Part shown: piece by piece, positions 47,595 through 54,038 of the stretch
Position numbering within the stretch: position 1 is the first letter of the stretch
How the letters are laid out: every line of letters begins with the position of its first letter
NCBI GenBank assembly: GCA_964486555.1
Contig: CAZANP010000006.1
Span: 1 to 54,038, forward strand
Source: 4484-232 sp964486555
GTDB taxonomy: Bacteria; Thermotogota; Thermotogae; Thermotogales; Thermotogaceae
DNA: 54,038 nucleotides
Reading direction: 5' to 3'
Notes under the pieces: model-generated
Seen by the model: only the letters and a program-made list of their open reading frames with translations
What the model was told of the DNA's origin: nothing
The model's database searches: none
Program-made: the position numbers and the translations under genes

Positions 47595-48544
47595 AGATAA
47601 CTGCTATAGGTGGAGGAACAGGTCTTTCAATGCTCCTAAGAGGTTTGAAGGAATTTCCTGTGGAGATAACAGCAGTGGTTTCCGTGACTGACGAAGGAGG
47701 AAGCTCTGGGACCATAAGGAAAGAGCTAAGGATTCCACCACCTGGAGATGTGAGAAACAATATCGTGGCTTTGGCGAAAGATGAACATCTACTTGGTAAG
47801 CTCATGAACTATCGTTTTGAAAACGGTAGTTTCAAGGGACATACGGTGGGAAATCTCATGATAGCGGCTCTTACAAAGATGACAGGTAGTTTTTCAGGTG
47901 CCATAAAAATCCTCTCGGAGATTTTGGCCATAAAGGGAAAGGTTCTTCCTGTGAGCGAAGATCTGGTACGTCTCGTGGCGTTCTTTGAGGATGGTAGCAA
48001 AGTAGTAGGAGAAACGAGAATCGTTGAGAAAAAAGGGAAGATAGTGAAAGTAGAGTTGGATAGGGAAACGGAGGCTCTCCCTGAAGTTTTGGAAACTCTG
48101 AGAAAAAGCGACATGATCATATTGGGACCGGGAAGTCTATACACGAGTGTCGTAACCAATCTTTTGGTAAAGGGAGTGAAAGAAGCTATACAGGATAGCG
48201 ATGCAATACTAGCTTATGTTTGCAACATCATGACACAACCTGGCGAGACTATGGGGTATAGACTATCAGATCATGTCAGAGAAATCGAGAGATACCTTGG
48301 AAAGGAGGTCGATTTCATAATAGCGAATTCCCAGAGACCATCGGATGATATACTTGAGAGATACAGAAAGGAAGGAGCAGATTTGGTAACGTTGGATCTA
48401 GAAAATCTGGACAAAATGGTCGTTGTTGAGCCTCTGCTCTGTACGATCGTGGATCCTTACGATGGGAGAGTTAAGGTAAGGCATGATCCGATGAAACTTG
48501 CCAAAACCTTGATGAAAATGATGGGATGGAGGGAAAAAAGTTGA
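47591..48544 (+). CDS. yvcK: YvcK/GlmR-family protein
   Basis: CofD-related protein of 317 residues that in Bacillus activates amino-sugar synthesis and binds UDP-GlcNAc. Motifs: ITAIGGGTGLSMLLRGLKEF near residue 3, VVSVTDEGGSSGTIRKELRI near 30, PPPGDVRNNIVAL near 50, GHTVGNLMIAALTKMTGSF near 78 and ILGPGSLYTSVVTNLLVKGV near 175, then VCNIMTQPGETMGY near 211. It stands in the conserved order rapZ-yvcK-whiA with four- and about four-base overlaps, so the three are translated together. Confidence 0.94.
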   Translation: MKITAIGGGTGLSMLLRGLKEFPVEITAVVSVTDEGGSSGTIRKELRIPPPGDVRNNIVALAKDEHLLGKLMNYRFENGSFKGHTVGNLMIAALTKMTGSFSGAIKILSEILAIKGKVLPVSEDLVRLVAFFEDGSKVVGETRIVEKKGKIVKVELDRETEALPEVLETLRKSDMIILGPGSLYTSVVTNLLVKGVKEAIQDSDAILAYVCNIMTQPGETMGYRLSDHVREIERYLGKEVDFIIANSQRPSDDILERYRKEGADLVTLDLENLDKMVVVEPLLCTIVDPYDGRVKVRHDPMKLAKTLMKMMGWREKS

Positions 48545-49443
48545 GAACAAAGCGTTCAACCTTTTCCGATGAAGTGAAAGACGAACTCGTCAGATTTCCA
48601 ATCCTTTCAAAAGATGAGGTGAAATATGAGTTTTTAGGGTTCATAAAGGCTAGAGGCAGTGTGGAGTTGAGACATAGAGATATTCTGGTATCCCTCAGTT
48701 CCTTTTCTGCTGCCAGAAGACTCGTAACGATCATTAGATATCTTAGATTATGTGAAAAATCTTTAGAGATTTTCAAAGAGGAAAAGTTAGGAAGAAAAAG
48801 AATAGTTCTGAATCTGAGGAATGAGGGCATTCTACCTGATATTTTAAATATGAGTATACCTGAAGATACGGCGTTTTTCTCCAGTTTTCTAAGGGGATTT
48901 TTCCTCTCTTCAGGATCTGTGACCGATCCTCGTTACCACTATCATCTTGAGATGAGCACGTTTGACAAGGGGATTTTAGAAAGCATTAAAGAAAAACTTT
49001 TAAAACTTTTTGGGATAAAATCCAACATAGTCAGCTTAAAATATAACTTCAGAATCTACATCAAATCGTCAAGGGATATAATTGAATTTTTGAATATAAT
49101 AGGAGCATATGAGAGTGTAAAATTCTACGAGAAGATAGTGGAAGAAAGATCTATAAAGTCCGATGTCAACAGAAGCTTGAATTTCATATCGGCGAATGCG
49201 GTGAGAGTGGGAACGAGTAACGCCAGGCAAATAGAGGCTATAAGGAAGATAATAGAGAGCGTGGGTTTGGAAATGCTTCCTGAAGAATTACGAAAAATAG
49301 CCATTCTGAGACTCGAGAATGAAGATCTCAGTCTTAGGGAACTAGGATATCTGATGGATCCACCGATGACAAAAGCGATGGTGTATAGAAGGATCAAAAA
49401 GATCATGGATATCGCTTCCAGAATAGGAGGCGATGAAGTGTGA
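48541..49443 (+). CDS. whiA: WhiA-family regulator (LAGLIDADG-like fold with HTH)
   Basis: DNA-binding regulator required for sporulation septation in actinomycetes and linked to division and chromosome segregation in Bacillus. The N-terminal LAGLIDADG-related region shows FLGFIKARGSVELRHR near 36 and FLRGFFLSSGSVTDPRYHYH near 115 without the catalytic acidic residues of homing endonucleases; the C-terminal HTH has ILRLENEDLSLRELGYLMDP near 258. I choose TTG 48541 (about 300 residues) since GGAGGG lies seven bases upstream and TTGA overlaps the yvcK stop; an ATG at 48526 lies before that site. The next gene overlaps by four bases. Confidence 0.92.
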   Translation: MRTKRSTFSDEVKDELVRFPILSKDEVKYEFLGFIKARGSVELRHRDILVSLSSFSAARRLVTIIRYLRLCEKSLEIFKEEKLGRKRIVLNLRNEGILPDILNMSIPEDTAFFSSFLRGFFLSSGSVTDPRYHYHLEMSTFDKGILESIKEKLLKLFGIKSNIVSLKYNFRIYIKSSRDIIEFLNIIGAYESVKFYEKIVEERSIKSDVNRSLNFISANAVRVGTSNARQIEAIRKIIESVGLEMLPEELRKIAILRLENEDLSLRELGYLMDPPMTKAMVYRRIKKIMDIASRIGGDEV

Positions 49444-49907
49444 AATGCCCTTTTTGTGGGTATGAGGATACCAAAGTTCTGGATTCGAGGCCAACATCCG
49501 ATGGAACCGTCATCAGAAGAAGAAGAGAATGTCCAAAGTGTGGTGCAAGGTTCACAACTTATGAGAGATACGAGGTGGGGCCGGTTCTGGTTGTAAAGAA
49601 GGATGGAAGAAGGGAAAAATTCGATCGAAGTAAGATAATGAAGGGAATATTGAAAGCGTGTGAGAAGAGACCTGTAACTTACGAGGATATGGAAAAGCTG
49701 GTTGATCGTGTTGTCCTTGAAATTCAAAAGATGGGAAACCCTGAAGTGAGTACAAAAGTCATAGGTGAACTGGTCATGAGCGGTTTGAAAGAATTGGATC
49801 AAGTTGCCTACGTTAGATTCGCCTCTGTTTACAAGGATTTCAGGGAAATAGATCAATTTCTGGATATCGTTAAGGAATTGAAGAAAGAAAGGGAGGTGAA
49901 GAGATGA
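49440..49907 (+). CDS. nrdR: Transcriptional repressor NrdR
   Basis: Zinc-finger/ATP-cone repressor of ribonucleotide reductase genes, 155 residues. The zinc ribbon is KCPFCGYEDTKVLDSRPTSD with the second cysteine pair in RRECPKCGARFTTYERYE. The ATP cone starts VVKKDGRREKFDRSKIMKGI near 53. Start GTG 49440 with GGAGGCGATGAA upstream and a four-base overlap with whiA. No nrd gene is in the window, so the NrdR-box targets lie elsewhere. Confidence 0.94.
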   Translation: MKCPFCGYEDTKVLDSRPTSDGTVIRRRRECPKCGARFTTYERYEVGPVLVVKKDGRREKFDRSKIMKGILKACEKRPVTYEDMEKLVDRVVLEIQKMGNPEVSTKVIGELVMSGLKELDQVAYVRFASVYKDFREIDQFLDIVKELKKEREVKR

Positions 49908-50374
49908 AAAAGGTCATATACCTAACGAAAGAGGGTTACGAGAGTTTGAAGAAAGAACTTGAAGAATTAAGAAGAAAGCTCATGTACGAGATTTCAGAGA
50001 GGATAAAAGAAGCAAGGGAGTTGGGAGATCTTGCAGAGAACTCCGAGTACGAGGCTGCGAAGAATGAGCAGGGAAGAATAGGAAGCAGGATCATGGAAAT
50101 AGAGCAGATTCTAAACAACGCTCAGATAATAGAAAATGCGGAAGCCAGTGAGGTGGGACTTGGACACTGGATTATCCTTAGAAATTTGGATACCAACGAA
50201 GAATACAAGGTCAGACTGGTCACACCTCAGGAAGCGGATATATTCAACGGAAAACTTAGCTCCGACTCACCCCTTGGAAGAAGTCTGTTGGGTAAAAAAG
50301 TAGGAGATGTTGTGAAAGTAAAAGCTCCTAAAGGGACGTTCCGGTATGAAATCATCGGAATAGGACCGGAATGA
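49904..50374 (+). CDS. greA: Transcription elongation factor GreA
   Basis: Rescues backtracked RNA polymerase by stimulating transcript cleavage. The 156-residue protein has the N-terminal coiled coil with the acidic tip motif DLAENSEYEAAKNEQGR near 43-59 and the C-terminal FKBP-like domain (SDSPLGRSLLGKKVGDVVKV near 119). GGGAGGTGAAG precedes ATG 49904 and the start overlaps the nrdR stop by four bases. Length and motifs are normal; GreB would lack this context with lysS. Confidence 0.95.
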   Translation: MKKVIYLTKEGYESLKKELEELRRKLMYEISERIKEARELGDLAENSEYEAAKNEQGRIGSRIMEIEQILNNAQIIENAEASEVGLGHWIILRNLDTNEEYKVRLVTPQEADIFNGKLSSDSPLGRSLLGKKVGDVVKVKAPKGTFRYEIIGIGPE

Positions 50375-50387
50375 TGGGGGTGATTTG

Positions 50388-51902
50388 GTGATAGAAGAGG
50401 TAAGGAGACGCAGAATAGAGGAAGTAGAGGAACTAAGAAAGATGGGGATAGAACCCTATCCTTATAGGTTCGAAAAGACTCATACGACGATGGATGTAAG
50501 AAGGAAGTATGAAGAAACTTTGAAAGTGGGTGAGGTCAAAGAGGATGAAAAACTTTCCGTCGCTGGGAGAGTGATGTCGATCAGACATCATGGGAAGAGT
50601 TCCTTCTTTCATATAAAAGACTCAACGGGAAGAGTGCAGATATACATAAACAAACAAGCGGTAGGGGATGAAAAATTCAAGGTGTTTAAAAAATACGTCA
50701 ATATAGGAGATGTTGTCGGTATAAAGGGTTTTCCGTTCAAAAGTAGAACGGGGGAGTTAACGGTATTTGCAGAAGACTTCAGGATACTCAGCAAAGCTCT
50801 CAGAACATTACCGGAAAAATGGCACGGATTGAAAGATAAAGAAATCATTTACAGACAAAGGTATGTTGAGATGATAATAAACGATTCTGCGTTGGAAAGG
50901 TTCAAAAAAAGGTTCGAAGTAATAAAACTCATTAGAGATTTTCTCGATAGCAAGGGTTTCATAGAGGTTGAGACACCCATACTTCACTATGTAACGGGAG
51001 GAGCCGCTGCGAAACCCTTCATCACGCATTTGAACGTTTATGACATAGACATGTATCTTAGGATCGCACCGGAATTGTATCTCAAGAGATTGATAGTTGG
51101 AGGTTTTGAAAAAATATACGAAATAGGCAAGAACTTCAGAAATGAGGGTGTATCCTATAAGCACAATCCCGAATTCACCACTTTGGAGCTGTATCAAGCG
51201 TACGCAGATTATACAGATATCATGAACCTCACGGAAGAACTCATAACTTTCATTATTGAGAAAACGTGTGGAAACTTGAAGATAGAATATCAGGGGGTAG
51301 AGATAGATTTCTCAAGGCCTTGGAAGAGGATTGACATGAGGGATTTCATAAAAGAACGTTTGGGGGTGGATATAGTTGAAGATCCAGACGACGTGCTTTT
51401 GAAAAAACTGGAGGAAAAGGGAGTGGAACCTGCCATAAAAACTAGAGGGCATCTCATAGAGAAATTGTGGGATCTTGTGGAAGATGAAATAGTAAACCCA
51501 ACCTTTCTTTTGAATCATCCTGTGGAGATATCGCCCCTTGCTAAAAGGCATAGAGATGATCCAAGGGTTACAGAGAGATTCGAATTGATAATCTTTGGAA
51601 GGGAGATAGCGAACGCTTTCAGTGAGTTGAACGATCCGGTTGATCAGATGAAGCGATTCGAAGAACAAGCCAGGCTCAGAGAGGCAGGAGATGAAGAAGC
51701 CCATATGATGGACAGAGATTTCGTGAGGGCTTTAGAGTATGGAATGCCTCCAGTTGGAGGGTTGGGTCTTGGTATAGACAGACTCATCATGTTCGTTACC
51801 AATTCCCCGAGTATAAGGGATGTCATTCCTTTCCCACTGGTTAGACCAATCGAATTCGAAGAAGAGGAAAGAGTCCTGGATGAAAGGGGTGCTGATGTAT
51901 GA
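50388..51902 (+). CDS. lysS: Lysyl-tRNA synthetase, class II
   Basis: Charges tRNA-Lys. About 504 residues: N-terminal OB anticodon-binding fold (VAGRVMSIRHHGKSSFFHIK near 63), motif 1 around IEVETPILHYVTGGAAAKPF near 195, motif 2 FRNEGVSYKHNPEFTTLELY near 252 and motif 3 GGLGLGIDRLIMFVTNSPSI near 467. I take GTG 50388 as start because GGGGGTGAT lies a few bases upstream; TTG 50385 is directly before it. greA-lysS is a frequent bacterial pair. The stop overlaps the following gene by four bases. Confidence 0.95.
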   Translation: MIEEVRRRRIEEVEELRKMGIEPYPYRFEKTHTTMDVRRKYEETLKVGEVKEDEKLSVAGRVMSIRHHGKSSFFHIKDSTGRVQIYINKQAVGDEKFKVFKKYVNIGDVVGIKGFPFKSRTGELTVFAEDFRILSKALRTLPEKWHGLKDKEIIYRQRYVEMIINDSALERFKKRFEVIKLIRDFLDSKGFIEVETPILHYVTGGAAAKPFITHLNVYDIDMYLRIAPELYLKRLIVGGFEKIYEIGKNFRNEGVSYKHNPEFTTLELYQAYADYTDIMNLTEELITFIIEKTCGNLKIEYQGVEIDFSRPWKRIDMRDFIKERLGVDIVEDPDDVLLKKLEEKGVEPAIKTRGHLIEKLWDLVEDEIVNPTFLLNHPVEISPLAKRHRDDPRVTERFELIIFGREIANAFSELNDPVDQMKRFEEQARLREAGDEEAHMMDRDFVRALEYGMPPVGGLGLGIDRLIMFVTNSPSIRDVIPFPLVRPIEFEEEERVLDERGADV

Positions 51903-53671
51903 GAAAATGGATGAAAAAGTGGCAGGGACTCATCATATGGGTGGTTGCTGGCTTTTTTGTAGCGGGAATAGCGTGGTGGTCGATAGCCGCGTATATGAGA
52001 TCAAGTGCTCCTAAAGTGCAGTATTCCCTGGAAGATGCTGTTGCGTACCTTACAAAAGACGGGACCCCCATGAACGATCCCATCTACTGGGTTATGGGAT
52101 GGGAATTGGAGACGAAATACAGTGACCTTCTGAGAAATCTTCCAACTTACTCCCTCGACCCTGTATTCGAAGACCCGAAACTGAAAGCTTTGGTTCTTGA
52201 AAGAATACTGGAAAACAAAGTACTGATGTATTATGCAAGCGAAGAAAATCTTCTTCCGACCAAAAAGGAGATAGATAGAGAAGTCAACAACATACTCGAG
52301 AGTATAAAGAAGGATAAGGCGAAACAATCTCTCATAATCAGAAGGTACGGCACTTTAACGAATTACATAAACAACTATCTCAAGCCATCTGTGAAGGAAG
52401 AGTTGACATTGAAGAAAGTTAGGGAGAAGGTTATGAGCGTGACAGATGACGAAGTAAAAAAATACTATGAAGGGCACAAAAAGGATATAATGCTCAAATA
52501 CGATAAAGCGGATCTCGTATCTGTTTCTTTCGATAAAGAAGAAGATGCAAAAGCATTCGTTAATAAAGCAGCTGAAATCGGTTTTGAAAAAGCCGCTACC
52601 TCCATGGGGTTGGAAACGGAAGAGTTGAATTCCTTCGGTAGAGGCATACTCGGTGATGAAGTGGATGACATCGTATTCAGTGCCTCTCCTAACAGCATTG
52701 TGGGACCCTTCAACATATTCGACAAATGGTATGTTTTCAAAGTTAAGGACGTCAGAAAAGTTGATACATATGAAAATTTCGTCATTTCGGATGCCTTCCA
52801 GGATGTAAAATCCCAAATATCGAACGAGAAGTACAATAAATGGATCGAAAATTACAAAAAAGAAAAGCACATATCTTACGTTATAAAAGATGAGATCTAT
52901 CGATACTGGTTAGAAGTCATGAAAAAAGAAAGGGATGAAGAAGATATATGGAAAGAATTGAAAAATCATATATTTGAGAAAAGCAATATAAGAGAGGATG
53001 CACAAGACGAGCTCAAAGCCATATTCGTTGTAGTCTCTGAGGATTTAAAATTTCAGAAAGAGAACGAATTAAGAGATTTGAAAAGTTATAAAAAGGATCT
53101 CGAAGAAGGAAAAGAGGTCTCTGAGAATTTAAAGAAAAAGTACGGTGAGCTCAGTAAAGATGAACTCGAGCAGAAAATATCCAAGGTACAGGCGCAACTC
53201 AATGAAATAGAGGATCTATACAAGAAAGTTGTCGAGGACCTTTACGAAGGTTTTCCAACATCCATGGAGGTTTTGAGGCGTATGGTTCAGATAAAACCAG
53301 AAGATCGTTACGTCAGATTTGAGTATTACTCTCAACTTTACAGCAGGCTGAAACCTCTCATACAATACGGTCAAGTTTCCTCTATCCTCAATGATATTCT
53401 TCAGACGCAGATAGGTCTCTTGACGGTCGCCATGGCGACGGATGTTTCAACCGATGTGAGAGCGGAAGCGTACTACGACCTATACGATATGAGTATCTCC
53501 ATGGGAGATGCAACATCCGCAAAGTATTACCTTGATTCTTTGAAAGAGATAGCACCTGATTACATGGATTTTGAAGGAGCCTATGAACAGATAAAAGCCA
53601 TGCTTCCTTCAACACCCTCAGAAAACCTTCCTTCGACACCAACGGAGAACGCAACACCTCAGGGGGAGTGA
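51899..53671 (+). CDS. Membrane-anchored SurA/PrsA-like protein
   Basis: A 590-residue protein, probably a periplasmic folding factor. One membrane span (GLIIWVVAGFFVAGIAWWSI, about 10-29) anchors it; a SurA_N-like helical region follows (about 90-190, ENKVLMYYASEENLLPTKKE, then VTDDEVKKYYEGHKKDIM). Residues about 200-290 resemble a parvulin domain in layout (ADLVSVSFDKEEDAKAFVNK, then NSIVGPFNIFDKWYVFKVKD), but active-site residues are not obvious, so isomerase activity is doubtful. A long coiled coil (about 360-440) and helical repeats end in a Pro/Ser/Thr tail with a tandem LPSTPSEN-LPSTPTEN. It overlaps lysS by four bases and closes the operon. Confidence 0.8.
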   Translation: MRKWMKKWQGLIIWVVAGFFVAGIAWWSIAAYMRSSAPKVQYSLEDAVAYLTKDGTPMNDPIYWVMGWELETKYSDLLRNLPTYSLDPVFEDPKLKALVLERILENKVLMYYASEENLLPTKKEIDREVNNILESIKKDKAKQSLIIRRYGTLTNYINNYLKPSVKEELTLKKVREKVMSVTDDEVKKYYEGHKKDIMLKYDKADLVSVSFDKEEDAKAFVNKAAEIGFEKAATSMGLETEELNSFGRGILGDEVDDIVFSASPNSIVGPFNIFDKWYVFKVKDVRKVDTYENFVISDAFQDVKSQISNEKYNKWIENYKKEKHISYVIKDEIYRYWLEVMKKERDEEDIWKELKNHIFEKSNIREDAQDELKAIFVVVSEDLKFQKENELRDLKSYKKDLEEGKEVSENLKKKYGELSKDELEQKISKVQAQLNEIEDLYKKVVEDLYEGFPTSMEVLRRMVQIKPEDRYVRFEYYSQLYSRLKPLIQYGQVSSILNDILQTQIGLLTVAMATDVSTDVRAEAYYDLYDMSISMGDATSAKYYLDSLKEIAPDYMDFEGAYEQIKAMLPSTPSENLPSTPTENATPQGE

Positions 53672-53689
53672 AAGTCCCCCTCATTTTTT
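53661..53689 (+). terminator. Rho-independent terminator of the murI-lysS cluster
   Basis: AGGGGGA (53661-53667) pairs perfectly with TCCCCCT (53675-53681) around a seven-base loop, then CATTTTTT. The stem overlaps the final codons and stop of the SurA-like gene and lies just beyond the stop of the convergent dehydrogenase gene. Confidence 0.85.
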
Positions 53690-54038
53690 AATATTCGTTG
53701 ATAGGATCAACGCTCCATTTTGGAGAACCTGTTTTCAGGTAGCTCCTTATGTTTTCCACGATATCCTCCACACGTTTTTTAACTCCCTCCTCCGTTGTAC
53801 CTCCAACATGAGGGGATAAGATGACTTTTCTGAATCTGTGAACAGGGTACCTAGAAGGTAGTGTGACTTCCTGTTCTTCTGAGGGATAGAGGTACCAAGT
53901 ATCTATCGCTGCACCCTTCAACCATCCATTCTTCAGTCCCATGTAAAGTGCTTCCTCCTTTATCAACTCACCCCTTCCAACGTTCACAAGGTACTTCCCT
54001 CTCAGAAGCTTCATTCTTTTCTCGTCTATGATCCATTT
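53688..54038 (-). CDS. D-isomer 2-hydroxyacid dehydrogenase, C-terminal part only
   Basis: The last 117 codons of an NAD(P)-dependent 2-hydroxyacid dehydrogenase; the start is beyond the right edge, so the Met codon at 54014 is internal. Visible motifs are KLLRGKYLVNVGRGELIKEE (with the substrate-binding Arg), LKGAAIDTWYLYPSEEQE and the catalytic His in VILSPHVGGTTEEGVKKR. The insertion TWYLYPSEEQEVTLPSRYPV resembles D-lactate/formate or phosphonate-type enzymes more than SerA. It ends 17 bp from the SurA-like gene, convergent, with the shared hairpin between. Substrate unknown. Confidence 0.85.
   Translation of the reverse strand, partial: KWIIDEKRMKLLRGKYLVNVGRGELIKEEALYMGLKNGWLKGAAIDTWYLYPSEEQEVTLPSRYPVHRFRKVILSPHVGGTTEEGVKKRVEDIVENIRSYLKTGSPKWSVDPINEY

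Noticed and set aside
48526..48540. ATG 48526 as the whiA start
   Set aside because: It lies within the yvcK 3' end and overlaps the GGAGGG that serves TTG 48541; the shorter form fits the coupling pattern better, though it is not excluded.
48541..49443. Homing endonuclease in the whiA position
   Set aside because: The LAGLIDADG-like segments lack the catalytic acidic residues and the protein has the WhiA HTH and rapZ-yvcK context.
49125..49856. 243-codon minus-strand open frame
   Set aside because: Antisense to whiA and nrdR, both with clear family motifs; no ribosome site and no family resemblance.

Overview
The window reads as chromosome of a hyperthermophilic bacterium of the Thermotogales, most likely Thermotoga or a near relative. 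The basis is protein-level recognition: a compact DnaE, a GH3 BglB with its oligopeptide-type sugar transporter, a TreT-type trehalose synthase, many family 5 binding proteins without lipoprotein cysteines, heavy GTG/TTG start usage, and strong GGAGG-type ribosome sites in very tightly packed operons. BglB differs clearly from the T. neapolitana enzyme as I recall it, so this is probably not one of the well-known maritima/neapolitana strains. A run of exactly 100 N (21191-21290) shows the record is a draft scaffold.

Layout. 1-9791 (minus strand): a truncated family 5 binding protein, then the housekeeping/signalling string DUF2344 - receiver - SpoIIE-type phosphatase - YebC - hypothetical - cheR - lspA - rluD - dnaE, listed in transcription order. 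9851-14095 (plus): ychF - DUF212 - uvrD-like helicase - SDR. 14092-19592: mgtE (minus), a solitary envelope beta-barrel-like protein and a DUF362/ferredoxin protein (plus), an MFS exporter and a membrane diguanylate cyclase (minus).

19839-28858 (minus): a beta-glucoside locus made of a ROK regulator, a binding protein (BglE-like), two permeases, two ATPases, a two-helix membrane protein and the GH3 beta-glucosidase. The importer would bring in beta-linked glucose oligomers and BglB would split them in the cytoplasm. The sequence gap removes the part of BglB expected to carry the catalytic nucleophile.

29149-37884: a sugar-catabolic region of less certain meaning. A LacI-family repressor and a divergent FSA/TalC-type transaldolase form one minus-strand operon. 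Facing it is a FucI-like isomerase. The shared 246-bp control region carries two copies of an 11-bp LacI-type operator, one just downstream of each predicted -10 box. After a strong terminator and a new promoter come a carbohydrate importer (binding protein plus two permeases), TreT and a second ROK regulator. No sugar kinase is encoded here, which makes the isomerase-transaldolase pair the most intriguing functional unit.

37962-43245 (plus): a complete dipeptide/oligopeptide-type ABC operon (binding protein, two permeases, two ATPases). 43263-45328 (minus): a serA-like dehydrogenase and a class V aminotransferase. 45471-53671 (plus): a conserved cell division/envelope/translation cluster: coiled-coil protein, ZapA-like protein, murI, rapZ, yvcK, whiA, nrdR, greA, lysS and a membrane-anchored SurA-like chaperone, closed by a terminator. 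53688-54038 (minus) is the C-terminal part of another D-2-hydroxyacid dehydrogenase.

No tRNA, rRNA, CRISPR array, insertion sequence or prophage was seen. The strongest leads are the kinase-free isomerase-transaldolase locus with its operator array, the short leader ORF inside a dyad ahead of the bgl transporter, the probable one-base homopolymer problem that fuses lspA into rluD, an SDR that has lost its catalytic Tyr/Lys, and two genes whose conserved N-termini begin upstream of any ATG/GTG/TTG.
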